This document shows positions 52,237-59,468 of a stretch of DNA of 64,000 bases, piece by piece (position 1 is the stretch's first letter; every line of letters begins with the position of its first letter). The stretch spans positions 4,791-68,790 of the forward strand of contig JBNJHA010000007.1 of NCBI GenBank assembly GCA_051748085.1, read 5' to 3'. Source of the stretch: CAYNNQ01 sp051748085 (GTDB taxonomy: Bacteria > Desulfobacterota > Desulfovibrionia > Desulfovibrionales > Desulfonatronovibrionaceae). The notes beneath the pieces were generated by a model. That model was not told the DNA's origin, searched no databases, and was given only the letters and a program-made list of their open reading frames with translations. Made by a program: the position numbers and the translations under genes.

Positions 52237-52825
52237 TCGCCAAATCCTCACGCCTGAATATCGAATATGATTTGTAGCCCCGCTTTTCCAGTTCAATGCG
52301 GCCTCCCTCGTCACGATCCAGGACACATAATACGTATTTCACCTCGTATCCGGCATTGTTCACCCGTTCGCAGGCCTTGACCACACTCGCCCCGGTGGTA
52401 ATCACATCCTCAAGCATGCATATGCTTGCACCGGGCCTGAAATTGGCCGTGCCTTCGAGATAGGAATCCGTTCCGTACCCCTTGGCCTTTTTACGTACCA
52501 GCATCCCGGGAAGGGATATGCCCTCCAGATAGGAAACAATCGTGACCGCGGAAACAAGCGGGTCTGCCCCGAGAGTCATCCCGGCAACACCATGCACGGG
52601 GGCATCCATTTCGCGGATCATGCTCAAAAAAATATTACCCAGCAGGTAGGAACCTTCGGGGTGCAAAGCTGTCTGCCGGCAGTCAAAATAATAATCGCTC
52701 TTTTTTCCGGAAGCCAGAGTAAAGTCGCCTTCTTTGTAGGATTTGACCGCCAGCAAGGAAGCCAATCCGGACTTCATCTCCGTTATGCTTAATGAATTGT
52801 TCATTCGATTATCCCGGGGCTGCAA
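52223..52825 (-). CDS. pyrE: Orotate phosphoribosyltransferase
   Basis: 200 residues from TTG 52825, or 193 from the more likely ATG at 52804 (MNNSLSITEMKS). PRPP-binding motif CMLEDVITTGASVV; also FTLASGKKSDYYFDCRQT and VRKKAKGYGTDSYLEG. It converts orotate to OMP in pyrimidine synthesis. It is the first gene of the operon leading to the cell-shape genes and lies directly downstream of purB on the same strand. Confidence 0.95.
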   Translation of the reverse strand: MQPRDNRMNNSLSITEMKSGLASLLAVKSYKEGDFTLASGKKSDYYFDCRQTALHPEGSYLLGNIFLSMIREMDAPVHGVAGMTLGADPLVSAVTIVSYLEGISLPGMLVRKKAKGYGTDSYLEGTANFRPGASICMLEDVITTGASVVKACERVNNAGYEVKYVLCVLDRDEGGRIELEKRGYKSYSIFRREDLANAPV

Positions 52826-52899
52826 ATCAATTCTTTTTGTAAATTCCTTTTTACGACGCCCGATAATTCTCCGCGATTTTCAAGAATCATCCGGGCGGA

Positions 52900-54192
52900 T
52901 CATTCAAACACCCGGTTAAATATGACATCTTCGTAGCGCAAATAATATCCGGGGTCAAAAATTTCGTCTAGTCCATCCTGTCCCAGAATTGAAAAAATTT
53001 TTTCATTGCCGCGAACTTCCCCGGGAAAGGACAGCCGTTTCTGCCAGCAGCGCATGGCTATGGCCTGGACCGCTTCGTAGGCCTCCTGCCTTTTCAGGCC
53101 CTTCTCAATAAGCGCAAGAAGAACTCTTTGCGAATAAAACAGTCCCAGGGACAGTTCCAGATTTTTGTCCATGTTTTCCGGATTTATCTTCAGATTCCGA
53201 ACCAGATTTTTTAAGCGCCCGAGCATATAGTGCACAAGAATAGTCGAATCGGGCATGATGACCCGCTCCACCGAGGAATGGCTTATATCCCGCTCATGCC
53301 ACAGGGCCATGTTTTCCATGGCCGCCAGGGAATTGGTCCTGACCAGCCGGGAAAGCCCGGCCATATTTTCCGCGGATATGGGATTCTTTTTATGCGGCAT
53401 GGCCGAGGATCCTTTCTGCCCGGAGCTGAAGCCCTCTTCCGCTTCCAGGACTTCGGTCCGCTGCAGATGCCTGAGTTCCACACACAGCCTTTCGATTCCT
53501 CCGGCAATCAAAGCCAGGCAAGTAAAATAATTCGCATGCCTGTCCCTCTGCACGATCTGAGTGGAAATTTCATCCCTCTTTAATTCCAGATGGTCACAGA
53601 CTATTTTCTCCATCTCCGGCGAAAGATGCGCGTAAGTACCCACTGCTCCGGATATCTTGCCCACCCGGATATCTTCCAGTGCGGCCTCCCAACGTTGTCT
53701 GTGACGTTTGAATTCGGCATAAAAACCGGCCATCTTCAGTCCGAAACTCGTTGGTTCGGCATGCACCCCATGCGTGCGGCCCATTTGGAGCCGGCCCTTA
53801 TTTTTTTCGGCAACGGATTTTAAAACCTGCATAAACTCATCAAGGGCCCGGGAAATGAGCCGTCCGGCCCGAGTCAAAAGAAGGCCGTTCGCCGTATCCA
53901 CGATATCCGAAGAAGTGCAGCCCAGATGAATATAACGTGAGGCGGAGCCGACTTTTTCCTCGACTGCGGTCAAAAAGGCGATTACATCGTGCTTTGTCTT
54001 TTTCTCGATTTCCAGAATCCTATCCAGGTCGAAACCGCTTTTATCCCGAATTATCCGCATTTCCTGATCCGGAACAATCCCCAGTTCATTCCAGGCTTCG
54101 CATACGGCCAGTTCGACTTCCAGCCAGACTTTGAACCTGTTTTCCAGGGACCAGATATCTCCCATTTCCTTACGTGTATATCTTTCGATCAT
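52900..54192 (-). CDS. purB: Adenylosuccinate lyase
   Basis: 430 residues. Fumarase/aspartase fold with the signature GSSAMPHKKNPISAENMAGL. GCTSSDIVDTAN and MGRTHGVHAEPTSFG hold the catalytic Ser and His residues. It acts twice in purine synthesis (SAICAR to AICAR, and adenylosuccinate to AMP). It is followed by pyrE about 75-95 bases on. Confidence 0.96.
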   Translation of the reverse strand: MIERYTRKEMGDIWSLENRFKVWLEVELAVCEAWNELGIVPDQEMRIIRDKSGFDLDRILEIEKKTKHDVIAFLTAVEEKVGSASRYIHLGCTSSDIVDTANGLLLTRAGRLISRALDEFMQVLKSVAEKNKGRLQMGRTHGVHAEPTSFGLKMAGFYAEFKRHRQRWEAALEDIRVGKISGAVGTYAHLSPEMEKIVCDHLELKRDEISTQIVQRDRHANYFTCLALIAGGIERLCVELRHLQRTEVLEAEEGFSSGQKGSSAMPHKKNPISAENMAGLSRLVRTNSLAAMENMALWHERDISHSSVERVIMPDSTILVHYMLGRLKNLVRNLKINPENMDKNLELSLGLFYSQRVLLALIEKGLKRQEAYEAVQAIAMRCWQKRLSFPGEVRGNEKIFSILGQDGLDEIFDPGYYLRYEDVIFNRVFE

Positions 54193-54251
54193 ATCCTTAA
54201 ATCATCCTGACTTTTTCCGTCGCTAAAGCCCTAAAAATCCGCGTTTGGACC

Positions 54252-54278
54252 AAAAAAAAGCAGCCTTAAGCTGCTTTT
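54252..54278 (-). terminator. Rho-independent terminator after FmdB-type gene
   Basis: AAAAGCAGC, loop, GCTGCTTTT, followed on the minus strand by further T residues (eight A in the plus strand at 54252-54259). It lies 4 bases past the fmdB-type stop. Confidence 0.85.
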
Positions 54279-54282
54279 AACC

Positions 54283-54648
54283 CTACTGACTGGCACCAGC
54301 CTGCGTGGAAGAAGATTTATTTTTAGAATCTTTTTTCGCTTCCGCCCCTGGCTTTGCGCTATGGTCAGCGCTTTTTCTGTCTCCAGGCGAATCAGCAGCG
54401 GCAGCATCCTTTTTTTGTCCGTTCTTACCGTTGCCGTTGCCGTTCCCATTCCCTCCGGCCGCAGTGCCTTTCCGGCTATAATCGGTTACATACCATCCGC
54501 TGCCCTTGAGAATAAACGCGGAATGGGAAATCATACGTTCTGAACCGCCCCCGCAAACAGGACATGGAACTTCTCGCTCTTCAAAATCATTCTGCCACTC
54601 TTCAAAAACCTGATGGCATTCTTCGCAACGATATTCATATATAGGCAT
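54283..54648 (-). CDS. FmdB-type zinc ribbon protein
   Basis: 121 residues from ATG 54648 (AGAGG upstream). The N-terminal zinc ribbon is MPIYEYRCEECHQVFEEWQN, with the second pair CPVCGGG, the FmdB/CxxC_CxxC_SSSS family. A Gly/Asn-rich linker (GGNGNGNGNGKNGQ) and a Lys/Ser/Ala-rich tail follow, longer than the usual ~80-110 residues. The function is not established; it is often thought to be regulatory. Confidence 0.85.
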   Translation of the reverse strand: MPIYEYRCEECHQVFEEWQNDFEEREVPCPVCGGGSERMISHSAFILKGSGWYVTDYSRKGTAAGGNGNGNGNGKNGQKKDAAAADSPGDRKSADHSAKPGAEAKKDSKNKSSSTQAGASQ

Positions 54649-54703
54649 TTCCTCTACCTCCAAAAACAAAAACGCAATTTTTTACTATTTTGCAATCTAA
54701 ATC

Positions 54704-54823
54704 CTATGCACTTTTTCCGGCCGCTTGCTTGGCCTCGCGCACACGCTGTTTCAACCTTTTCTTGCGGCGCTGACGGCGGCGGTCCAATTCCTTTTTACGC
54801 TCGATTTTCTTGTGCTGAGCCAT
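54704..54823 (-). CDS. Very small highly basic protein
   Basis: 39 residues, MAQHKKIERKKELDRRRQRR through REAKQAAGKSA, with a perfect AGGAGG 8-9 bases before the ATG (54823). About half the residues are Lys or Arg, predicted as one long helix. It sits upstream of the fmdB-type gene in the same direction and may share its transcript. It looks like a ribosome- or nucleic-acid-associated peptide, but I cannot name the family. Confidence 0.65.
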   Translation of the reverse strand: MAQHKKIERKKELDRRRQRRKKRLKQRVREAKQAAGKSA

Positions 54824-55404
54824 GTATATTTCCTCCTAGCTGATTTGTTAAAAAAAATATTTAAACACACTTATTTGGGGTTGTCCAGAAATAAGATATA
54901 GACTCACTGAATTTACACCATGTTCAATTCAATTTCACAGAAAAAGATTAATACCCCATCTTCAATTGTCAATGCCTGATCGCGTCCCGCGCTTTCCGGA
55001 CTTGAAAATATCGGGTTTTGGGTTCGGAAATAAGTTTTTTTACTGTTTAACAAAAAAATTGAGTAATTATGAGCGAGAGCATCTTAATACGTGATCGAAT
55101 AATTACGAAAATTGACGCCGTTAAACTGGAAAAGGGCCATTTCCGGATGGAAACGGACTAGCTGCTTTAAAAACGGATTCTCCAATTCTTGCCCCCTTCT
55201 TTTTTTTCTGGCATTGTCAAGACGTTACATGCGCAGAAGAAATCTTGAACGTATAATAATCTTGATCCAGGACCCATTTAACGCATGGGGCCTGATTAAG
55301 ACGGAGAAAAAGCCGATTACGGGCGGTAATCTTATTGATCCCTGCGCACAGGTCGATATCTGCAGTCCTCTGTTTAAACAAATAATTTTTTGAAGGGTAC
55401 AAAC
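54824..55404. other. Intergenic region with full-length TTTAACAA repeat
   Basis: No gene. The spacer separates the divergent small-protein and purH genes and contains the repeat copy at 55008-55162. Promoters for both genes should lie here. Confidence 0.5.
55008..55162. repeat. Hairpin repeat (about 150 bp), copy 1
   Basis: Shares long blocks with 62386-62566: TTGAGTAATTATGA, AATACGTG, TCGAATAATTACGAAAATTG, AAACTGGAAAAGGG and CATTTCCGGATGGAAA. The middle can fold (TAATTAT...CGAG...CTCG...ATAATTA). It is non-coding. Confidence 0.8.
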
Positions 55405-55998
55405 ATGCAGCAGCTTAAAATAAAAAGGGCGATCATAAGTCTGACGGACAAATCCTTCAGCGCGGAACTCGGAACTTTCCTGCAGAGTCAGGGAGTGGAA
55501 ATAGTCTCCACCGGGGGCACTTTGAAGGAACTGGAGAAATCCGGTGTACGGGTGACTCCGGTAAATCAGGTAACCGATTTTCCTGAAATCATGGGCGGCC
55601 GGGTCAAGACTCTGCACCCGGCGATTCATGCCGGTATTCTAGCGGACAAGGACAACCCCGAACATATTGAAACTATCAGCCGCATGGCAATCGAACCATT
55701 CGATCTTGTCTGCGTAAACCTGTACAATTTTAAACGGGCGGTTCAGGAAGATATGGACCTGCACCAGGCGATCGAACAAATTGATATCGGCGGCCCCACA
55801 CTGCTTCGGGCCGCGGCCAAGAACCTGAACAGCGTCTGCGTTCTGCCCTCTCCCGAATTTTACACGGAATTCATTCAGGAAGTTAAAAACAACGGGGCGA
55901 TAGGCCTTGATTTCCGCAGGAAGACCGCGGCATACACCTTTAAAACCACATCAGAATATGACCGCATGATTGCCGAATTTTTAGCCCGGAGCATGTAA
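55405..55998 (+). CDS. purH: IMP cyclohydrolase (single-domain PurH)
   Basis: 197 residues from ATG 55405. It has only the MGS-like IMP cyclohydrolase domain: IKRAIISLTDKSF, VEIVSTGGTLKELEKSGV, VTDFPEIMGGRVKTLHPAIH, DLVCVNLYNF and IGGPTLLRAAAKN. The AICAR formyltransferase half of ordinary bifunctional PurH (~500 residues) is absent, as is usual in Desulfovibrionales, so AICAR formylation must be done by another gene. It closes the purine ring to IMP. Confidence 0.93.
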   Translation: MQQLKIKRAIISLTDKSFSAELGTFLQSQGVEIVSTGGTLKELEKSGVRVTPVNQVTDFPEIMGGRVKTLHPAIHAGILADKDNPEHIETISRMAIEPFDLVCVNLYNFKRAVQEDMDLHQAIEQIDIGGPTLLRAAAKNLNSVCVLPSPEFYTEFIQEVKNNGAIGLDFRRKTAAYTFKTTSEYDRMIAEFLARSM

Positions 55999-56007
55999 GT
56001 CTTGAAA

Positions 56008-56052
56008 CTGGTTTCCATCCGGAAATTTCTGAAATTTCCGGATAAGAACTAA
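56008..56052. repeat. TTTCCATCCGGAAA hairpin repeat, short copy
   Basis: GGTTTCCATCCGGAAATTTC followed by TGAAATTTCCGGATAAGAAC: an inverted repeat GGAAATTTC/GAAATTTCC. It lies between purH and hflX and ends about 28 bases before the likely hflX start. Confidence 0.7.
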
Positions 56053-56112
56053 ACTCAATCATTAGTACAGGAGCCCAAAATAGCCCGCAAACCCCAGGGA
56101 AACACAAATGGT

Positions 56113-57711
56113 TTGAAACCCAGTGACTTAAAAGCGCTGGGGCGTTTGTACGACAGGCGTTTTCCGACTGACAAAGCCTGCAGCAAGGAACAGGCCAAAG
56201 AATTGGCCTCTCTTTCTTTCCAGATCAAAAGACAGATCGGTGTACTCATCAACCGCCGGGGCCAACCAGTGCTGGTTCTGATCGGAGACCATGACGGAAT
56301 TCTTATTCCTGAACTGGAACGCTACCGCAGCGGCGCTTCCCGCTTGAGCGGCCTTCGACTTCTTCACACCCACTTGGGGGATTCCGGCCTGTCCCAGGAG
56401 GATTTGATGGACATGGTCTTTCTCCGCCTGGACTCCGTTTCCGTTCTTACCCTGTCTTCGGATGGTTATCCCCAACACATTCAATGGGCCCACCTGCTGC
56501 CTCCCAACGCGGATCAAAAAGGCTACCGCGTGCATGAGATGCGCCCGTGGACTGAACCCGGCCCGGATATGGCCCGGCAGATTTTATCCCTGGAGGAAGA
56601 ACTGGCCCGGGAAAACGCGGATTTGACTGCCCGGGAACAAAAAAACCGCGTATTGCTTGTAAGCGTGAGCACCAAACCGGTCCCCCGCCAGGAAGTTTCC
56701 CTCAAGGAACTTTCCCGGCTTGCCTCCACGGCCGGTCTCACAGTGGTCGGAACCATGACCCAGCGAATTTCCAGGATCAATCCCAAGCACATCCTGGGCA
56801 AGGGCAAACTGGCGGAATTAGAAGTACTGGCCCTGCAAAAAAACACCGGGCTCATTATCTTTGACCAGGAACTTCTTCCCTCACAATTACGCAATCTCAC
56901 CCGGATAACGGAACGCAGCATCATCGACCGCACCCAGCTGATCCTGGACATTTTCGCCCAGCACGCGCACAGCAAACAGGGACAGCTCCAGGTTGAGCTG
57001 GCCCAGCTCCGATACACCCTTCCCCGCCTTGTAGGCCGCAACCGGGCCTTGAGCCGTCTGGCCGGGGGGATAGGCGGGCGCGGTCCCGGGGAGACCAAGC
57101 TGGAAATGGACAAACGCCGCATCCGGGAACGGATAACCCGGATAGGCAAGGAGTTGAAAAAAATCAGAAAACAAAGGGAAACCATGCGCACCAGGCGCCA
57201 GCAGGCCGGACTGCCGGTCGTGTCCCTGGTCGGATACACCAATGCGGGCAAATCCACCCTACTGAACGCGCTCACCGGTTCGGAAGTTTCCGCGGAAAAT
57301 AAGCTCTTCGCCACTTTGGACCCGGCTTCAAGGCGCTTACGGTTTCCCAGGGAAAAAGAAGTTATCATGACCGACACAGTCGGTTTTATCCATAAGTTGC
57401 CAGAAGAACTTAAAAAAGCATTTATGGCTACTTTGGAGGAGCTTCAGATGGCGGATGTCTTGATCCTGGTTGCCGATGCCGGTCACCCGGATGTTGACTC
57501 CCAGCTAGCGGCGGTAAGGAGAATTCTGGAAGAATTGGACCTGCATGAAAAACCTTGTCTTTTGGCCATGAACAAGGTGGACAAACTGGAACGCGAAAAA
57601 CGGGAGCAACTTGAAAATGCTTACCCGGAGGCAGTTTTCATCTGTGCACAAAAACGGGAAAATCTGGAAACTGTGGTTGAAAACACCGCTTCCTTGCTTG
57701 CAACAATCTAA
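56113..57711 (+). CDS. hflX: Ribosome-associated GTPase HflX, start uncertain
   Basis: 532 residues from TTG 56113. The in-frame sequence just upstream (ARKPQGNTNGLKPSDL) looks like the conserved HflX N-terminus, but no ATG/GTG/TTG precedes it before the stop at 56050; an ATA at 56080 with CAGGAG seven bases upstream could be the real start. It has an HflX N-terminal domain, a coiled coil, GGIGGRGPGETKLEMDKRRI, Walker A GYTNAGKSTLLNAL, DTVGFIHKLPEEL and NKVD. HflX splits stalled or hibernating 70S ribosomes. The ~110-residue N-terminal extension is typical of deltaproteobacterial forms. Confidence 0.93.
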   Translation: MKPSDLKALGRLYDRRFPTDKACSKEQAKELASLSFQIKRQIGVLINRRGQPVLVLIGDHDGILIPELERYRSGASRLSGLRLLHTHLGDSGLSQEDLMDMVFLRLDSVSVLTLSSDGYPQHIQWAHLLPPNADQKGYRVHEMRPWTEPGPDMARQILSLEEELARENADLTAREQKNRVLLVSVSTKPVPRQEVSLKELSRLASTAGLTVVGTMTQRISRINPKHILGKGKLAELEVLALQKNTGLIIFDQELLPSQLRNLTRITERSIIDRTQLILDIFAQHAHSKQGQLQVELAQLRYTLPRLVGRNRALSRLAGGIGGRGPGETKLEMDKRRIRERITRIGKELKKIRKQRETMRTRRQQAGLPVVSLVGYTNAGKSTLLNALTGSEVSAENKLFATLDPASRRLRFPREKEVIMTDTVGFIHKLPEELKKAFMATLEELQMADVLILVADAGHPDVDSQLAAVRRILEELDLHEKPCLLAMNKVDKLEREKREQLENAYPEAVFICAQKRENLETVVENTASLLATI

Positions 57712-57724
57712 CCGACATCTGTTT

Positions 57725-58312
57725 TTATTCTTCCTTTCTCCATGAAATTTCCCGGCCTTTGGACAATCGGTCAATATTTTCCCGATGTTTCCAGAAAACA
57801 AGCCCCATTATCACCAAAGCAACGAAAACTAAACTGAACTTTCCGCTCAGAATAAGCGCGATCGGAACAACCGAAACCAGGGCCAGTGACCCCAAAGAAA
57901 CAAATCCGGTGAGGTAAATAAGAGCCAGACACACGCCCACGCCCCAGAAAATAGCGTTCGGGGAAAGGGCCAAAAAAATGCCCACACTGGTGGCCACACC
58001 TTTGCCCCCCTTTCCACGTAAAAACACGGAATACATATGCCCGAGAATGGCGGCCAGGGCGACAAGTGTCCAGAAAAATGCCGATCCGCTCATCTGCATA
58101 GCCAGAGCCACCGGTAAATATCCCTTCAGAATATCCAGAAAAAGAGCGGCCAGGCCCATTTTCACTCCGCAGGTCCGGGCCACGTTAGTCGCGCCCGTAT
58201 TTCTGCTCCCGGCGCAGCGCAAATCAATATTGCATATTCCTTTGGCGATCAAAAGCCCAAAAGGCATGGCGCCAACCAGATAAGCAAGAATCAACAACCA
58301 GATATAAGACAT
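57725..58312 (-). CDS. plsY: Acyl-phosphate:glycerol-3-phosphate acyltransferase PlsY
   Basis: 195 residues with five or more membrane segments. Motifs: YLVGAMPFGLLIAK, GSRNTGATNVART, GHMYSVFLRGKGGKGVATSV and FWKHRENIDRL, all three conserved PlsY cytoplasmic loops. It makes lysophosphatidic acid from acyl phosphate. It converges with hflX. Confidence 0.95.
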   Translation of the reverse strand: MSYIWLLILAYLVGAMPFGLLIAKGICNIDLRCAGSRNTGATNVARTCGVKMGLAALFLDILKGYLPVALAMQMSGSAFFWTLVALAAILGHMYSVFLRGKGGKGVATSVGIFLALSPNAIFWGVGVCLALIYLTGFVSLGSLALVSVVPIALILSGKFSLVFVALVIMGLVFWKHRENIDRLSKGREISWRKEE

Positions 58313-58360
58313 CTCCCACTCCCTGAATTCGTTTTTAATTACTCGGTTTCAGTCCGCGAA

Positions 58361-58390
58361 TGCAAAAAATTTGGTGAACGGATACAAATT
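58361..58390. repeat. Family-2 repeat, right-end fragment
   Basis: GCAAAAAATTTGGTGAACGG followed by ATACAAATT. Only the right terminal sequence is present, upstream of plsY and the tRNA. Apart from this and the tRNA promoter, the 58313-58611 gap holds nothing that I recognise. Confidence 0.5.
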
Positions 58391-58568
58391 TCCTAATCTG
58401 AAAATGCCAGGGATTTGGTCCGAAAATCAATTACATTCGGTTTCAGGTTCCCTCAAAGACAGTCGGTTGTCAATTCCCAAACCGAATTTTTCAATTGGTG
58501 ATTTTATGATGTCAAACGAACCAGGATATTCTCCTGAAATCAAAATCAAATTAAACATAAAAAAGTCC

Positions 58569-58597
58569 TTGCAAACAGCCCTTGTTTTGGTTAAATG
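58569..58597 (+). promoter_or_regulatory. Sigma-70 promoter of tRNA-Phe
   Basis: TTGCAA at 58569-58574, a 17-base spacer, and TAAATG at 58592-58597, ending 14 bases before the mature tRNA. The spacing and placement are right for a tRNA promoter. Confidence 0.65.
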
Positions 58598-58611
58598 AAC
58601 ATTCGTCTGGT

Positions 58612-58687
58612 GCCGAGGTAGCTCAGTCGGTAGAGCAGGGGACTGAAAATCCCCGTGTCGGCAGTTCGATTCTGTCCCTCGGCACCA
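58612..58687 (+). tRNA. tRNA-Phe (GAA)
   Basis: 76 nt with CCA encoded. The acceptor stem GCCGAGG pairs with CCTCGGC; the D-loop is AGCTCAGTCGGTAGAGC; the anticodon loop is CTGAAAA with GAA at 58645-58647; the T-loop is GTTCGATTC; then the discriminator A and CCA. Confidence 0.97.
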
Positions 58688-58701
58688 CTTAAAGATTTCA
58701 A

Positions 58702-58735
58702 GGGCCCAAGGCATATTGCCTCGGGCCCATTTTTT
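58702..58735 (+). terminator. Rho-independent terminator after tRNA-Phe
   Basis: GGGCCCAAGGC, loop ATATT, GCCTCGGGCCC, then ATTTTTT. A strong stem with a U-run 14 bases after the tRNA. Confidence 0.92.
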
Positions 58736-58824
58736 ATGCCAAATACAATGGACAATCCGGGACATGGTCCGTTCAAGACTGAGCAAATTTTCTTAAAATC
58801 ACCTTTTACAACCCGGTAGAATAT

Positions 58825-59319
58825 ATGCCTTTCACTCCACTGCATTTCGGCCCGCACGCCCTTGTCGGCCTATCGTTTGAAAAACGCCTGGATTTGCCCG
58901 TCTTCCTGGGCGCCAACATAGCCGTAGACCTGGAACCGCTTATAGTCATGTCCCTGGGGCTTCCGTACCCCCTGCATGGCATTTTTCACACTTTTTTGCT
59001 CGGCGGACTGGCCGGTTTTGTCTTTGCCAGTCTGTGCTTTCCTTTCCGCGGCCATTTACAGCGGCTGATAAGATATTTTCACCTGCCCTATGCCCCTTCC
59101 TATAGGAAAATGGCCGTATCCGGAGTTCTCGGAGCCTGGCTGCATATACTTTTTGATGCCCTGATATACTACGACATAACTCCTTTTTATCCTTTTCAGG
59201 CCAATCCCCTCCTGGGACTTTTATCTCCCTTCGCGGTTCGGGCTGTTTGCGCGGCCTGCTTCGTCCCGGCGCTTATCTTGTATGTGGTCCTGGCCTTTTT
59301 TCGAAGAACAGACAAATAG
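58825..59319 (+). CDS. Small integral membrane protein (YdjM/DUF457-like putative metal-dependent hydrolase)
   Basis: 164 residues with about four membrane segments. MPFTPLHFGPHALVGLSFEK, FLGANIAVDLEPLIVM, YPLHGIFHTFLLGGLAGF and GAWLHILFDALIYYDI place conserved His and Asp residues as in the YdjM/DUF457 'membrane-bound metal-dependent hydrolase' group. Enzymatic activity has not been shown for this subgroup to my knowledge. Confidence 0.78.
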   Translation: MPFTPLHFGPHALVGLSFEKRLDLPVFLGANIAVDLEPLIVMSLGLPYPLHGIFHTFLLGGLAGFVFASLCFPFRGHLQRLIRYFHLPYAPSYRKMAVSGVLGAWLHILFDALIYYDITPFYPFQANPLLGLLSPFAVRAVCAACFVPALILYVVLAFFRRTDK

Positions 59320-59468
59320 CTCTTTCGTCTAAGTTTCAATTGCAAATTCCCCCTGCTCCTCCCCCCATAGTTCAAGGTATGTCGTTACACCCTTAAATGC
59401 ATTGCTATCCGCGAAAAACTAATCTATAATAATTTAAAATTTTCACCCCCAAAGCCATACGAACAACA

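Noticed and set aside
55112..55393. 93-codon frame upstream of purH
   Set aside because: It begins in the hairpin repeat and runs through the purH leader without a ribosome-binding site or recognisable domain.
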